From: Streptomyces iconiensis
GTDB taxonomy: Bacteria; Actinomycetota; Actinomycetes; Streptomycetales; Streptomycetaceae
Direction: 5' to 3'
Assembly: GCF_028657195.3 (NCBI RefSeq)
Contig: NZ_JANCPR020000013.1
Span: forward strand, 1 to 64,000
Length of the DNA stretch: 64,000 nt
Part shown: one piece after another, positions 49,951 through 58,985 of the stretch
Layout: each line of letters starts with the position of its first letter
Position numbering within the stretch: position 1 is the stretch's first letter
Made by a program: the position numbers and the translations under genes
Notes under the pieces: model-generated
The model's database searches: none
What the model saw: the letters and a program-made list of their open reading frames with translations, nothing else
Told to the model about the DNA's origin: nothing

Positions 49951-51090
49951 ATGCGAGTCATAGTTGTCGGAGGCGGCGTGCTGGGCACCATGCACGCCTG
50001 GCAGGCCATAGAACGCGGCCACGAGGTCATCCAGATCGAACGCGAGGACCAGGCACGCGGCGCGTCCGTGCGCAACTTCGGCCTGGTGTGGGTAGGCGGC
50101 AGGGCCGCCGGCCCAGAACTGGAGTCCGCACTACGAGCCCGCACCCTCTGGGAAGAGATCGGGACGCGAGTCCCGAACCTCGGCTTCCGGGCCAACGGCT
50201 CCCTCACCCCCGTCACCACGGCCCCCGAACTCGCGGTGGCCCGCGAGGCCGCGGACCGCGCGGACGCACCGGCACGCGGCTACAAGCTGCTGTCGCCGCA
50301 GGAGGTCCGCGCCCTCAACCCCGCACTCCGCGGCGAAGCCCTGCTCGGCGCCCTGTGGTGCGAGCGCGACGCGGCGGTCGAACCGCGCACGGCGCAGCGC
50401 GCCCTCCAGGACGCGCTGCGCACCATGGCCCCGGAGCGCTACACGTTCCTCGGCGGCCGAGAGGTACGCGACGTGCCCGCGTCCCGTACAGCCGTACGTG
50501 ACGACAGGGGCGAACTGCACGAGGGCGACGCCGTCGTACTGTGCACGGGCGCCTGGCTGGGCGGCATGGTGCGCGAACTGGTACCCGAACTGCCCGTACG
50601 GCGGGTGCGGTTGCAGATGATGCAGACCGAGCCGCTGGACGAGCCGCTGACCACGTCGGTCGCGGACGCGGACAGCTTCCGCTACTACCCCGCCTACGGC
50701 GGCCCCGCACTCGACGCGATGACCTCGGCACAGGCCCAGGGCCCCGTGGCCGCCGAGCACAAGATGCAACTGCTGATGGTGCAGCGCAGCGACGGCTCGC
50801 TGACCATCGGCGACACCCACGAGTACGCGTCACCGTTCCGCTTCGACGTGGAGGAGGCGCCGTACGCCCACCTGGCCACCGTGGCAGAACGGCTGCTCGG
50901 GCGCCCCATCCCGCCCGTACGGAAGCGCTGGGCCGGGGTGTACGCGCAATGCACCGAGCCGGGACGCGTCGTGCACCGGCAGCAGCTCCAGGACCGGCCG
51001 GGGGTGTGGCTCGTGACGGGCCCCGGCGGACGCGGCATGACCTGCTCGCCCGCCATGGCCGAAGACACAGCGAACGAACTGGACTGGTGA
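49951..51090 (+). CDS. FAD-dependent oxidoreductase, PbfD/TIGR03364-like
   Basis: A 379-residue glycine-oxidase-type flavoprotein with GGGVLGTMHAWQAIERGHEV (FAD GxGxxG near residue 7-12) and the C-terminal RWAGVYAQC and GPGGRGMT. It resembles the TIGR03364 group, enzymes linked to phosphonate degradation; PbfD oxidises N-methyl-2-aminoethylphosphonate or its parent to phosphonoacetaldehyde, as I recall. No Shine-Dalgarno precedes the ATG, so it may be leaderless. Its TGA overlaps a GTG of the hydrolase gene. Confidence 0.85.
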   Translation: MRVIVVGGGVLGTMHAWQAIERGHEVIQIEREDQARGASVRNFGLVWVGGRAAGPELESALRARTLWEEIGTRVPNLGFRANGSLTPVTTAPELAVAREAADRADAPARGYKLLSPQEVRALNPALRGEALLGALWCERDAAVEPRTAQRALQDALRTMAPERYTFLGGREVRDVPASRTAVRDDRGELHEGDAVVLCTGAWLGGMVRELVPELPVRRVRLQMMQTEPLDEPLTTSVADADSFRYYPAYGGPALDAMTSAQAQGPVAAEHKMQLLMVQRSDGSLTIGDTHEYASPFRFDVEEAPYAHLATVAERLLGRPIPPVRKRWAGVYAQCTEPGRVVHRQQLQDRPGVWLVTGPGGRGMTCSPAMAEDTANELDW

Positions 51091-51095
51091 CCACC

Positions 51096-51809
51096 ATGAC
51101 CAACAGCACCGCACACGGCCTGGTCGTGCTCGACATGGCAGGAACGACTGTTGCCGACGACGGCCTGGTCGAACGCTCCTTCGCCGCAGCCGCCGCACGC
51201 CTCGGCACCGAGCCGGGAACCGCGCCCTTCGACGCGATGCTCGCCTATGTGCGCGCCACCATGGGCGAGTCCAAGATCTCCGTCTTCCGGCACCTGGCCG
51301 AAGGGGACGAGGCACGCGCCCGGGAGGCCAACGCCGAGTTCGAGCGCGCGTACGGAGCACTCGTGGCGGAGGGACACTGCGCGCCCGTACCCGGCGCGCG
51401 CGAGGCCATCGCCGCCCTCCGTGACGCGGGCCGCACGGTCGTCCTCACGACCGGCTTCGCACGCGTCACCCAGGACGCGATCCTCGACGCGCTCGGCTGG
51501 CGCGACCTCGTCACGCTCACCCTCTGCCCGGCCGACACGGGCCCGCACGGGCGCGGACGCCCCCACCCGGACATGGTGCTCGCCGCGCTGCTGCGTACGG
51601 GAGCGGCGAACGACGTGCGGGACATCGCGGTGGCGGGGGACACCGCGTACGACATGCGCTCGGGTGTAAGAGCCGGAGCTGGCGTAGTCGCCGGCGTCCT
51701 CACCGGGGCACACGCCGAAGACACGCTGCACGAAGCGGGCGCCACACACGTCCTCACCTCGGTAACCGAACTCCCCAAGCTACTGACGTCCTTGGAGACG
51801 GCCGCATGA
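51096..51809 (+). CDS. PhnX-like HAD hydrolase (phosphonoacetaldehyde hydrolase type)
   Basis: A 237-residue HAD hydrolase. Asp13 (LDMAGTTV) is the nucleophile; Lys60 in TMGESKISVF aligns with the Schiff-base lysine of PhnX (Lys53 in B. cereus), and GDTAYDM is the metal motif. It would split phosphonoacetaldehyde into acetaldehyde and phosphate. ATG 51096 has GGTGA before it; GTG 51087, which overlaps the previous stop, is the alternative. The last bases overlap the ATPase start (ATGA). Confidence 0.85.
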   Translation: MTNSTAHGLVVLDMAGTTVADDGLVERSFAAAAARLGTEPGTAPFDAMLAYVRATMGESKISVFRHLAEGDEARAREANAEFERAYGALVAEGHCAPVPGAREAIAALRDAGRTVVLTTGFARVTQDAILDALGWRDLVTLTLCPADTGPHGRGRPHPDMVLAALLRTGAANDVRDIAVAGDTAYDMRSGVRAGAGVVAGVLTGAHAEDTLHEAGATHVLTSVTELPKLLTSLETAA

Positions 51810-53089
51810 GCGGCGCAGGCGCCGGCACAAGCACAAGCGCAGCCGCAGGCACAGGCACAGGTGCAGCCACAAACGCAGCCGCAGGCACAGGCACAGGCAC
51901 AGGTGCAGCCACAAACGCAGCCGCAGGCACAAGCACAGGCACAGGCACAGGTGCAGCCACAAACGCAGCGGCAGGCACAGGCACAGGTGCAGCCACAAAC
52001 GCAGCGGCAGGCACAGGTACAGGCACAAGCACAGACAAGCGCAAAACCGCCACCGCAGGTGGCATCCGCTTTGACGAGGTAACAGTCACCTACGGCACCC
52101 AAACGGTCCTCGACACCTTCGACCTCACCGTCGAACCGGGCGAGGTCATGGCCCTCCTGGGCCCCTCGGGCTCGGGCAAGACCACCGCACTGCGCGCCGT
52201 CGCCGGATTCGTACGGCCCGCGAGCGGGCGCGTATGGCTCGGCGACCGCGATGTGACGGACCTGCCGCCGTACGCACGCGGCGTCGGCATGGTCGTCCAG
52301 CAGTACGCGCTCTTCCCGCACATGCGCGTCGCGGACAACGTCGCCTTCGGGCTCAAGGCGCGCGGCACGCCGCGAGGCGAGGCCGCATCGCGGGTGGGCG
52401 AGGCGCTGGAGATGACGGGGATGAGCGCGTACGCCAGGCGCTACCCGCGCGAACTGTCCGGCGGCCAGCAGCAGCGGGTCGCGATCGCGCGTGCCCTCGC
52501 CATCCGCCCGGGCGTACTGCTCCTGGACGAACCGCTCTCCGCGCTGGACGCGCGGCTACGCTCCGGGATGCTGGCCGAACTCGCCCGCCTGCACCGCGAG
52601 TTGCCCGAGGTGACGGTGCTGTACGTCACGCACGACCAGGTCGAGGCCCTCACCCTCGCGGACCGGATCGCGGTCATGGACAGCGCCCGTATCCAGGGCG
52701 TCGGCACGCCGCACGAGCTGTACCGCGCGCCGCGGGACACGTTCACGGCGTCGTTCGTCGGCAACGCCAACCTGTTGCCGGTGACCGCGGCCTCGGGCAC
52801 GGTGCGGTTCGGCGACATCCCTCTGCGGGTCGCCTCGCCGCTCCCCGACGGCGCCTCCGCGACCCTCTGCGTGCGCCCGCACCGCGTCGCCCTGGGCGAT
52901 ACGGGCCCCAACGTGCTGCGCGGCACCGTCACCTCCGTCCAGTGGCGCGGTGCGACGCACCGTGTGGTGGTGGACGTCGACGGCCACGAAGTCCTCGCCG
53001 ACTGCCCCGAGTTGGCGACGCCGCCCGCGGTCGGCAGGCCGGTCGCCGTGTCCTTCGCCGAGGAGGACGGAGCGCTGATCCATGACTGA
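51806..53089 (+). CDS. ABC transporter ATPase, aminoethylphosphonate type, with repeat N-terminus
   Basis: A 427-residue ATPase. Residues 1-78 are an Ala/Gly/Thr/Asn repeat (units such as AAAGTGTGAATN). The NBD starts near residue 86: Walker A 119-127 (GPSGSGKTT), signature LSGGQQQR and Walker B LLLDEP; a TOBE-like domain follows (about 330-420). It belongs to the spermidine/iron/phosphonate group (PhnT-like). ATG 51806 overlaps the previous stop. The repeat is unlike any NBD extension I know. Confidence 0.9.
   Translation: MSGAGAGTSTSAAAGTGTGAATNAAAGTGTGTGAATNAAAGTSTGTGTGAATNAAAGTGTGAATNAAAGTGTGTSTDKRKTATAGGIRFDEVTVTYGTQTVLDTFDLTVEPGEVMALLGPSGSGKTTALRAVAGFVRPASGRVWLGDRDVTDLPPYARGVGMVVQQYALFPHMRVADNVAFGLKARGTPRGEAASRVGEALEMTGMSAYARRYPRELSGGQQQRVAIARALAIRPGVLLLDEPLSALDARLRSGMLAELARLHRELPEVTVLYVTHDQVEALTLADRIAVMDSARIQGVGTPHELYRAPRDTFTASFVGNANLLPVTAASGTVRFGDIPLRVASPLPDGASATLCVRPHRVALGDTGPNVLRGTVTSVQWRGATHRVVVDVDGHEVLADCPELATPPAVGRPVAVSFAEEDGALIHD
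51839..52036 (+). repeat. In-frame minisatellite, units of 36-48 bp
   Basis: Five tandem units: 51839-51874 (36 bp), 51875-51916 (42), 51917-51964 (48), 51965-52000 (36) and partial 52001-52036. Units differ by added or lost GGCACA-like hexamers, so the array combines a minisatellite and a microsatellite. All steps are multiples of three, so the ATPase frame stays open. Confidence 0.92.
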
Positions 53090-54209
53090 GCGCGAGGCGA
53101 CGGGAACCTTGACGCCACAGACGCCCGCACCGCCGGGCGTGCCCGGTGACGACCGCTCGCACGACAACGGACCGAACAGCGCCGGGCCGCACGGCAGCGG
53201 ACGCGGCGGCGGACCGCACGACAACGGACCGAACAGCGGCGGACCGAACAGCGACCGACCCCACAGCACCCGCTCACGAACCGGCCGTTCAGGCCACCGC
53301 TCGCGCGCCGGAGCCTGGGCGCTGCCGCCCATCGCCGTGCTGGGCGTCATCTTCCTCTACCCCCTCGCGCTCGTCGTCAAGGAGAGCGTGACCGGTGAGG
53401 CGGGGGTGGGCGCGTACGCGGACGTCTTCGCCTCGGACGCGTTCACCGACGCGCTGGTGACGACCGTGGGGATCGCGGTCGGCGCCACGGCGGGCTGCGT
53501 CGTACTCGGCTTCGCGCTGGCACTGATCGTCGCGTTCGTGCCGTTCCCCGGCAGCAGGGGCGTCGCGAAGTTCATCGACGTGTTCCTCTCCTTCCCCTCG
53601 TTCCTGATCACGCTGGCGCTGCTGTTCCTGTACGGAACGGTCGGCATGGCGAACGGGATGTGGACGGATGTCACGGGCGCGGCCGAGGGGCCTTTCGACT
53701 TCCTGACGACGCCGTGGGGCGTGCTCCTCGCGGAGATCACGTACTTCACACCGTTCGTGATGCGCCCGCTGCTCGCCGCCTTCGCGCAGTTGGACACGGC
53801 GCAGTTGGAGGCGGCGTCGTCGCTGGGTGCGCGGCCCGCGCGGATCGTACGGCGGGTGATCCTTCCCGAGGCGTATCCCGCGCTGATGGCGGGCGGCAGC
53901 CTCGTGCTCGTTCTCTGTTTGAACGAGTTCGCGATCGTGCTGTTCACCGGCGCGAAGGACGTGGTGACGCTGCCGATGCTCGTGTACAGCAAGGCGATCC
54001 TGGAGTCGGACTACGTCTCGGCGTGCGTCGTCGCCACCGTCAACGTCGTGATCTCGGTGGGGCTGTACGCGCTCTACCGCACCGTGACGGCGAGGACGAC
54101 CGGTGCGGCACGTACCGGAACGTCCCGTACCGGCAGGAGCGGAAGGTCCGGGACACCCCGTACTGGCAGGACCGAAAGGAGAGGCCGCAATGCTGGTGCA
54201 CACGCGTAA
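53082..54209 (+). CDS. ABC transporter permease, aminoethylphosphonate type
   Basis: A 375-residue permease. Residues 1-75 are a polar repeat region (HDNGPNSAGPHGSG and variants). The BPD-type core (about 80-350) has six membrane segments and the EAA loop LDTAQLEAASSLGARPARIVRRVILPEAYPAL. A C-terminal Arg/Thr/Gly repeat (about 350-375) follows. ATG 53082 overlaps the ATPase by eight bases. Confidence 0.92.
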   Translation: MTEREATGTLTPQTPAPPGVPGDDRSHDNGPNSAGPHGSGRGGGPHDNGPNSGGPNSDRPHSTRSRTGRSGHRSRAGAWALPPIAVLGVIFLYPLALVVKESVTGEAGVGAYADVFASDAFTDALVTTVGIAVGATAGCVVLGFALALIVAFVPFPGSRGVAKFIDVFLSFPSFLITLALLFLYGTVGMANGMWTDVTGAAEGPFDFLTTPWGVLLAEITYFTPFVMRPLLAAFAQLDTAQLEAASSLGARPARIVRRVILPEAYPALMAGGSLVLVLCLNEFAIVLFTGAKDVVTLPMLVYSKAILESDYVSACVVATVNVVISVGLYALYRTVTARTTGAARTGTSRTGRSGRSGTPRTGRTERRGRNAGAHA

Positions 54210-54987
54210 GGGGCGCTGGACCGCATGGGCGGTCTTCGCCGCGCTCTTCGTACCGCTGTTCGCGCTGCCGCTGCTGGTGATCGCCGTGGCCTCGTTCTCC
54301 ACGAACTGGAGTGGCGCGTTCCCCTCGGGCCCGACAACGGGCCACTACGCGGCGGCGACCCGGGGCGAGTCACTGGCGGCACTGAGCGTGAGCCTCCAGA
54401 CGGCGGTCGGCGCGAGCGTGCTGGCGCTGGTCGTGGGGACGTGGGCCGCACTGTCCGCCTCGTCGCTGGGCAGAGGCGGACGCCGGGTGCTGGACGCGCT
54501 GTTCATGCTGCCGGTCGCTGTGCCCTCGGTGGTGGTGGGGCTGGCGGTGCTCGTCGCTTACAGCCAGCCGCCCGTGCTGCTCAACGGCACCAGGTGGATC
54601 GTGATCATCGCGCACACGGTGCTGGTCACCGCGTTCGCGTACCAGTCGGTCTCGGCGGCGCTGACCCGCCTGGACCCGGCGTACGAGCAGGCGGCGGCAT
54701 CCCTGGGGGCCCGGCCCTGGTACGTGCTGTGGCGGGTCAAGGTGCCGCTGCTGCTGCCGTCGCTCACGGCGGCGGCCGGGCTGTGCTTCGCGCTCTCCAT
54801 GGGCGAGTTGAGCGCCACGATGATGCTCTACCCGCCGGACTGGATGCCGTTGCCCGTCCAGATCTTCGCGGCAACCGACCGTGGCTCGCTGTTCACCGGA
54901 TCGGCGCTCGCCGTCGTGCTGATGGTGACGACCCTGCTGGTGCTGCTCGCGGTCTCCCGCATCCGCACGAAGGCGTCCTACCGCTGA
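54190..54987 (+). CDS. ABC transporter permease (second subunit)
   Basis: A 265-residue permease with six membrane segments and EAA loop LDPAYEQAAASLGARPWYVLWRVKVPLLLPSL. ATG 54190 follows AAAGGAGAGG and overlaps the previous gene by 20 bp. With the ATPase, first permease and binding protein it forms an importer of the phosphonate/iron type. Confidence 0.92.
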   Translation: MLVHTRKGRWTAWAVFAALFVPLFALPLLVIAVASFSTNWSGAFPSGPTTGHYAAATRGESLAALSVSLQTAVGASVLALVVGTWAALSASSLGRGGRRVLDALFMLPVAVPSVVVGLAVLVAYSQPPVLLNGTRWIVIIAHTVLVTAFAYQSVSAALTRLDPAYEQAAASLGARPWYVLWRVKVPLLLPSLTAAAGLCFALSMGELSATMMLYPPDWMPLPVQIFAATDRGSLFTGSALAVVLMVTTLLVLLAVSRIRTKASYR

Positions 54988-55086
54988 CCCGCTGACCTTC
55001 CCCACCTCAAAGCCTCGGCGCCCCAACGCCTCAAAGCTCGAACGCCCCAACTCCCCCTCCCTCCCCAGAACTTCGAGAGGTCCCCC

Positions 55087-56163
55087 ATGTCCCTGTCGTC
55101 TCCGCAGCTCCGCAGGCCGGCCGCCGCCGCTTCCTGCGCGCTCGCCCTCTCCCTCACGCTCGCCGCCTGCGGCGGAACGGGCTCCGCCGCCTCGGGCGAC
55201 AAGGTCGTCACCGTCTACAGCGCCGACGGGCTCAAGGGGGAGATGGGCGACGGCTGGTACGACGAGCAGTTCTCCGCGTTCGAACGGAAGACCGGCATCA
55301 AGGTCAAGTACGTCGAGGGCGGCTCCGGCGAGATGGTGCAGCGTGCCGTACGCGAGAAGGCCAACACGCAGGCCGATGTGCTGGTCACGCTGCCGCCGTT
55401 CATCCAGCAGGCCGACAGCAAGGACCTGCTGCAGAAGTACGAGCCCGAGGGCGCCGACCGCGTCCCCGAGGCCGAACGCCCCGGGAACGCGCACTGGACG
55501 CCGGTGGTGAACAACTACTTCGGCTTCGTCCACAACAGCAAGGAGCTGCCCAAGGCGCCCACCACCTGGGAGGAGCTGCTGGCCCCGAAGTACAAGGGCA
55601 AGGTGCAGTACTCGACGCCGGGTGTGGCGGGCGACGGTACGGCGCTCGTCATCAAGGCGATCCATGACTTCGGCGGGCGCGAGGCCGCCATGGACTACCT
55701 CGGCAAGCTCCAGAAGAACAACGTCGGCCCGTCGTCCTCCACCAGCAAGCTGGCCCCGAAGGTGGACAAGGGCGAACTGCTCGTGGCCAACGGCGATGTG
55801 CAGATGAACTTCGCGCAGGCCAGGACGATGCCCAACCTCGACCTGTGGTTCCCGGCGGCCAAGAAGGGCGCCAAGCCCACCACCTTCGCGCTGCCGTACA
55901 CGGCCGGGCTGGTCAAGGGCGGCCCGCAGACGGAGAACGGCAAGAAGCTGATGGACTTCCTGCTCAGCAAGAGCGCGCAGCGCGAAGTGTCCTCGGTGGG
56001 CGGCGGATTCAGCGTCCGCGACGACGTGAAGGCGACGGACGGCAACGCCGTGGAGCTGGAGGAGCTGATGAAGGGCGTGGAGGTCTTCCGGCCCGACTGG
56101 AAGGAGGTCGCGGGAAACCTCGACACCTACATCGCGGACTGGAAGAAGGCCACCGGCAGCTGA
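55087..56163 (+). CDS. Substrate-binding lipoprotein of ABC importer
   Basis: A 358-residue extracellular solute-binding protein of the iron/2-aminoethylphosphonate type. The signal ends in lipobox LAAC (Cys near residue 28). The mature part has VVTVYSADGLKGEMGDGWYDEQF and NNYFGFVHNSKELPKAPTTWEELLAPKYKGKV, as in Fbp/PhnS-like proteins. It follows the permeases after 99 bp and completes the importer. Whether it binds phosphonate or iron cannot be settled by sequence alone; the hydrolase and oxidase context favours phosphonate. Confidence 0.88.
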   Translation: MSLSSPQLRRPAAAASCALALSLTLAACGGTGSAASGDKVVTVYSADGLKGEMGDGWYDEQFSAFERKTGIKVKYVEGGSGEMVQRAVREKANTQADVLVTLPPFIQQADSKDLLQKYEPEGADRVPEAERPGNAHWTPVVNNYFGFVHNSKELPKAPTTWEELLAPKYKGKVQYSTPGVAGDGTALVIKAIHDFGGREAAMDYLGKLQKNNVGPSSSTSKLAPKVDKGELLVANGDVQMNFAQARTMPNLDLWFPAAKKGAKPTTFALPYTAGLVKGGPQTENGKKLMDFLLSKSAQREVSSVGGGFSVRDDVKATDGNAVELEELMKGVEVFRPDWKEVAGNLDTYIADWKKATGS

Positions 56164-56281
56164 CCGTCCGCGTCCGCACGGGGGCCGTTCCGGTCCGGGA
56201 CCGCGTCCCCTGTCGGCCGACGTACACGGATACCGGCCGACGGATACAGACACCGGCCGGCGAACAGAACGACCGTGCAGG

Positions 56282-56294
56282 GGTCTGGACCACT
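56282..56294. promoter_or_regulatory. GntR-type operator-like site before phosphodiesterase gene
   Basis: GGTCTGGACCACT contains the GGTCT-GGACC dyad and fits the recalled dre/HutC operator core at most positions (13 of 16 over 56279-56294). It lies 83 bp before the GTG start, upstream of the shared motif. Confidence 0.5.
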
Positions 56295-56312
56295 CGCGTC
56301 GTATCACGCGAG

Positions 56313-56324
56313 GGTAACGGGTCT
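56313..56324. promoter_or_regulatory. Shared 12-bp motif, copy 2 (phosphodiesterase gene)
   Basis: GGTAACGGGTCT, identical to 49869-49880, followed by GGGCCC. It lies 53 bp before the phosphodiesterase start, suggesting one regulator for both units, most simply the GntR protein of this cluster. Confidence 0.55.
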
Positions 56325-56376
56325 GGGCCCAGTCCGGCTCCGGCTCAACCCCCTCCATCCCCACAGGAGTTACGAC

Positions 56377-57918
56377 GTGAGACGAGGAATACCCCGGCGC
56401 TCCGTCCTCATCGGCGCCGCCACCGTCCCCCTGGCCGCGACAGGACTCGCGGGCACGGCGACCGGGCACGCGGGTGCGGCGACGGCGGCCACCGGCACAG
56501 CGAGCCCCGCGACCCCAGCGGCGAAGAGACCGAAAGTGCTGGTCATCGGCCTGGACGGGGCGATGCTGCATCGCATCAGGGACGCCGAGGCGCCGCATCT
56601 GAAGCGGCTCATGGCCGACGGGCTCGCCGCGCCCTCCAGCCTGTACACCGCGCCCATGGCCAGGACCGAGTCGGGGCCCGGCTGGTCGACGGTCCTCACC
56701 GGTGTCTGGCCCGACAAGCACAAGGTGCGGGACAACAGCTTCAGCGGTGCCGACCTCGGTACCTACCCGGACTTCCTCACCTATGTGGAGCGGGAGAAGC
56801 CCGCGCTGCGCACCTACGCCGTCGCCTCCTGGGGCCCCATCCCCGACACGATCATCTCCGGCGAGGTGGACGACAAGGTCGCCACACCCGGCGAGGAGTA
56901 CGACGCGGGCACCACGGAGCGAGCCGTCGCACAGCTCAGGGACGGGCAGCCGGACGCGCTCTTCCTCCAGCTCGACAACGTCGATCACGCGGGCCACGAG
57001 AGCGGCGGCGCCAGCCAGGAGTACCTGGACGCGCTCGCGGGCGTCGACGCACAGGTCGGCGAGCTTCTGGCCGCCGTCGAAGGCCGCCCCTCCTACGGCG
57101 AGGAGGACTGGCTGATCATGGTCACGGCCGACCACGGGCACACCGACGCCGGCGGTCACGGCGGCTCCGACTGGAACGAGCGCCAGACGTTCGTGATCGC
57201 CAACGGGCCCGGAATCGCCGCGGGTTCGGAGCGCGACGACGTACGCCTCGTGGATGTCGCCGCCACCGCGCTCGCGCACCTCGGTATCGAGGCCGATCCC
57301 GCGTGGAAGCTCGACGGCGTACCGCTCGGCGAGAAGGTGGCCGACGCCTTCGACAGCGTGCGCGGCGAGCTGGAGAAGGCCGTGGACGAGACCGGTATCG
57401 CCCCCTCCGTGCTCGGCTGGACCCATACGGCGCCCGACGGGTGGAAGGTCGACAACGCGCGGATGGGAGGCGGCGGTGTCACCGAGTGGCGCGGCTGGTC
57501 CTTCACCACCGACGCGTTCTGGACACGTACCCAGGCCGACCAGCGGCGCGAGTTGAATGTCCGCTCCCGCGGCGTCTTCGCCGTCGCCGACCCGGACGAG
57601 TGGGCCGACGGGCAAGACACCGAAGGCACGTTCGACTCGACCCTGGTCAGCCCCGCGTGGAAGGTCACGGGCGGCACCACCGCCACCCTCAGCTTCGTCT
57701 CCCACTACCTCCACGACCCGGGCCAGACGGCGCAGGTCCTCGTCGCGTACGACGACGGCGAGCCGCGGACCGTCAAGACCTACGGCGCCGACGCGGTCGC
57801 ACGGCACGAGAAGCTCACGCTGGATGTGCCGGCCGGCGCGTCCAGCGCCAGGGTCAGCTTCCGCTGCGCGGGCGACAACACCTGGTTCTGGGCACTGGAC
57901 GCTGTACGCCTCGGCTGA
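56377..57918 (+). CDS. Tat-exported alkaline-phosphatase-superfamily phosphodiesterase
   Basis: A 513-residue exported hydrolase. The twin-arginine signal is PRRSVLIGAA near residues 6-15. The core (about 50-330) has VLVIGLDG (Asp60), ARTESGPGWSTVLTG (candidate nucleophile Thr97 or Ser98), NVDHAGHESG and TADHGHTD as metal ligands, as in nucleotide pyrophosphatase/phosphodiesterases. The last 180 residues are a beta-rich domain. GTG 56377 follows AGGAG. It may release phosphate or a phosphonate outside the cell. Confidence 0.9.
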   Translation: MRRGIPRRSVLIGAATVPLAATGLAGTATGHAGAATAATGTASPATPAAKRPKVLVIGLDGAMLHRIRDAEAPHLKRLMADGLAAPSSLYTAPMARTESGPGWSTVLTGVWPDKHKVRDNSFSGADLGTYPDFLTYVEREKPALRTYAVASWGPIPDTIISGEVDDKVATPGEEYDAGTTERAVAQLRDGQPDALFLQLDNVDHAGHESGGASQEYLDALAGVDAQVGELLAAVEGRPSYGEEDWLIMVTADHGHTDAGGHGGSDWNERQTFVIANGPGIAAGSERDDVRLVDVAATALAHLGIEADPAWKLDGVPLGEKVADAFDSVRGELEKAVDETGIAPSVLGWTHTAPDGWKVDNARMGGGGVTEWRGWSFTTDAFWTRTQADQRRELNVRSRGVFAVADPDEWADGQDTEGTFDSTLVSPAWKVTGGTTATLSFVSHYLHDPGQTAQVLVAYDDGEPRTVKTYGADAVARHEKLTLDVPAGASSARVSFRCAGDNTWFWALDAVRLG

Positions 57919-58022
57919 CCCCACCGGCCGCTGCGGTTACGCTGAACGCGGCGGCCGGTTCCGTACACGGTTCCGAACAACTCCTCCGCCGACACCCACG
58001 ACGACCTGGCAGGAGCTGTCAC

Positions 58023-58802
58023 GTGGCAGAGCGCAAGCCCATCGAGTCCTGGCTCACCGATATGGACGGCGTGCTGATGCACGAGGGCATTCCCGTCCCC
58101 GGAGCCGACTCCTTCCTCAAGCGGTTGAAGGAGTCAGGTCGGCCCTTCCTGGTGCTGACCAACAACTCGATGTTCACCCCCAGGGACCTCCACGCGCGCC
58201 TGTCCCGTATCGGCCTGGCCGTGCCGACGGAGAACATCTGGACCTCGGCGCTCGCCACGGCGCAGTTCCTCGACGACCAGCGGCCCGGCGGCACCGCCTA
58301 CGTCATAGGAGAGGCCGGGCTGACCACGGCGCTCCACGACATCGGCTACGTCCTCTCCGACGCCGACCCCGACTACGTCGTGCTCGGTGAGACCCGCACC
58401 TACAGCTTCGAGGCGCTGACCAGGGCCATCCGGCTCATCAACGACGGGGCCAGGTTCATCGCCACCAACCCCGACGAGACAGGACCCTCGGCCGAGGGCG
58501 CCCTGCCCGCGACGGGTTCCGTGGCCGCGCTCATTACCACGGCCACCGGGCAGAAGCCGTACTTCGTCGGCAAGCCCAACCCGCTGATGATGCGCGCGGG
58601 ACTCAACGCCATCGGGGCGCACTCCGAGACCAGCGCCATGATCGGCGACCGGATGGACACCGACGTGCGCGCCGGCATGGAGGCAGGTCTGGAGACCTTC
58701 CTCGTGCTGACCGGGCTGACCAGGCCCGACGAGATCGAGCGCTACCCGTACCGCCCGTCGAGCGTCGTGGACTCCATCGCGGACCTGGTCGACAAGGTCT
58801 GA
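58023..58802 (+). CDS. HAD-IIA family hydrolase (NagD-like)
   Basis: A 259-residue NagD-type phosphatase. LTDMDGVLMHEG is motif I, FLVLTNNS is motif II, and GKPNPLMMRAGL with MIGDRMDTDVRAGMEAG give the Lys and Asp of motifs III-IV. It dephosphorylates a small phosphate ester, often a sugar or nucleotide monophosphate. GTG 58023 follows AGGAG. It may be a downstream member of the phosphate/phosphonate group, though the family is widespread. Confidence 0.93.
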   Translation: MAERKPIESWLTDMDGVLMHEGIPVPGADSFLKRLKESGRPFLVLTNNSMFTPRDLHARLSRIGLAVPTENIWTSALATAQFLDDQRPGGTAYVIGEAGLTTALHDIGYVLSDADPDYVVLGETRTYSFEALTRAIRLINDGARFIATNPDETGPSAEGALPATGSVAALITTATGQKPYFVGKPNPLMMRAGLNAIGAHSETSAMIGDRMDTDVRAGMEAGLETFLVLTGLTRPDEIERYPYRPSSVVDSIADLVDKV

Positions 58803-58985
58803 GCGCACCCGGCCCAGGTCCTCAGGGCCCCGAGCCCGGCGCCCCGGCAGCACCGCACCGCCCGGCGCCCCGGTATCACCACATTGCCCGACTCCCGGGC
58901 ACCACAACGGAGTAACCCGCACCCTCTCCGGATGCGGCGGCGCGCCCGCGCGTGGACCGTCGGATTACCGATCCGGAGGTTCGCC

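Noticed and set aside
54370..57924. A 1184-codon open frame on the minus strand
   Set aside because: It runs across the permease, binding-protein and phosphodiesterase genes, whose motifs are clear on the plus strand. Long antisense frames are usual in GC-rich DNA, and its translation has no recognisable domain.
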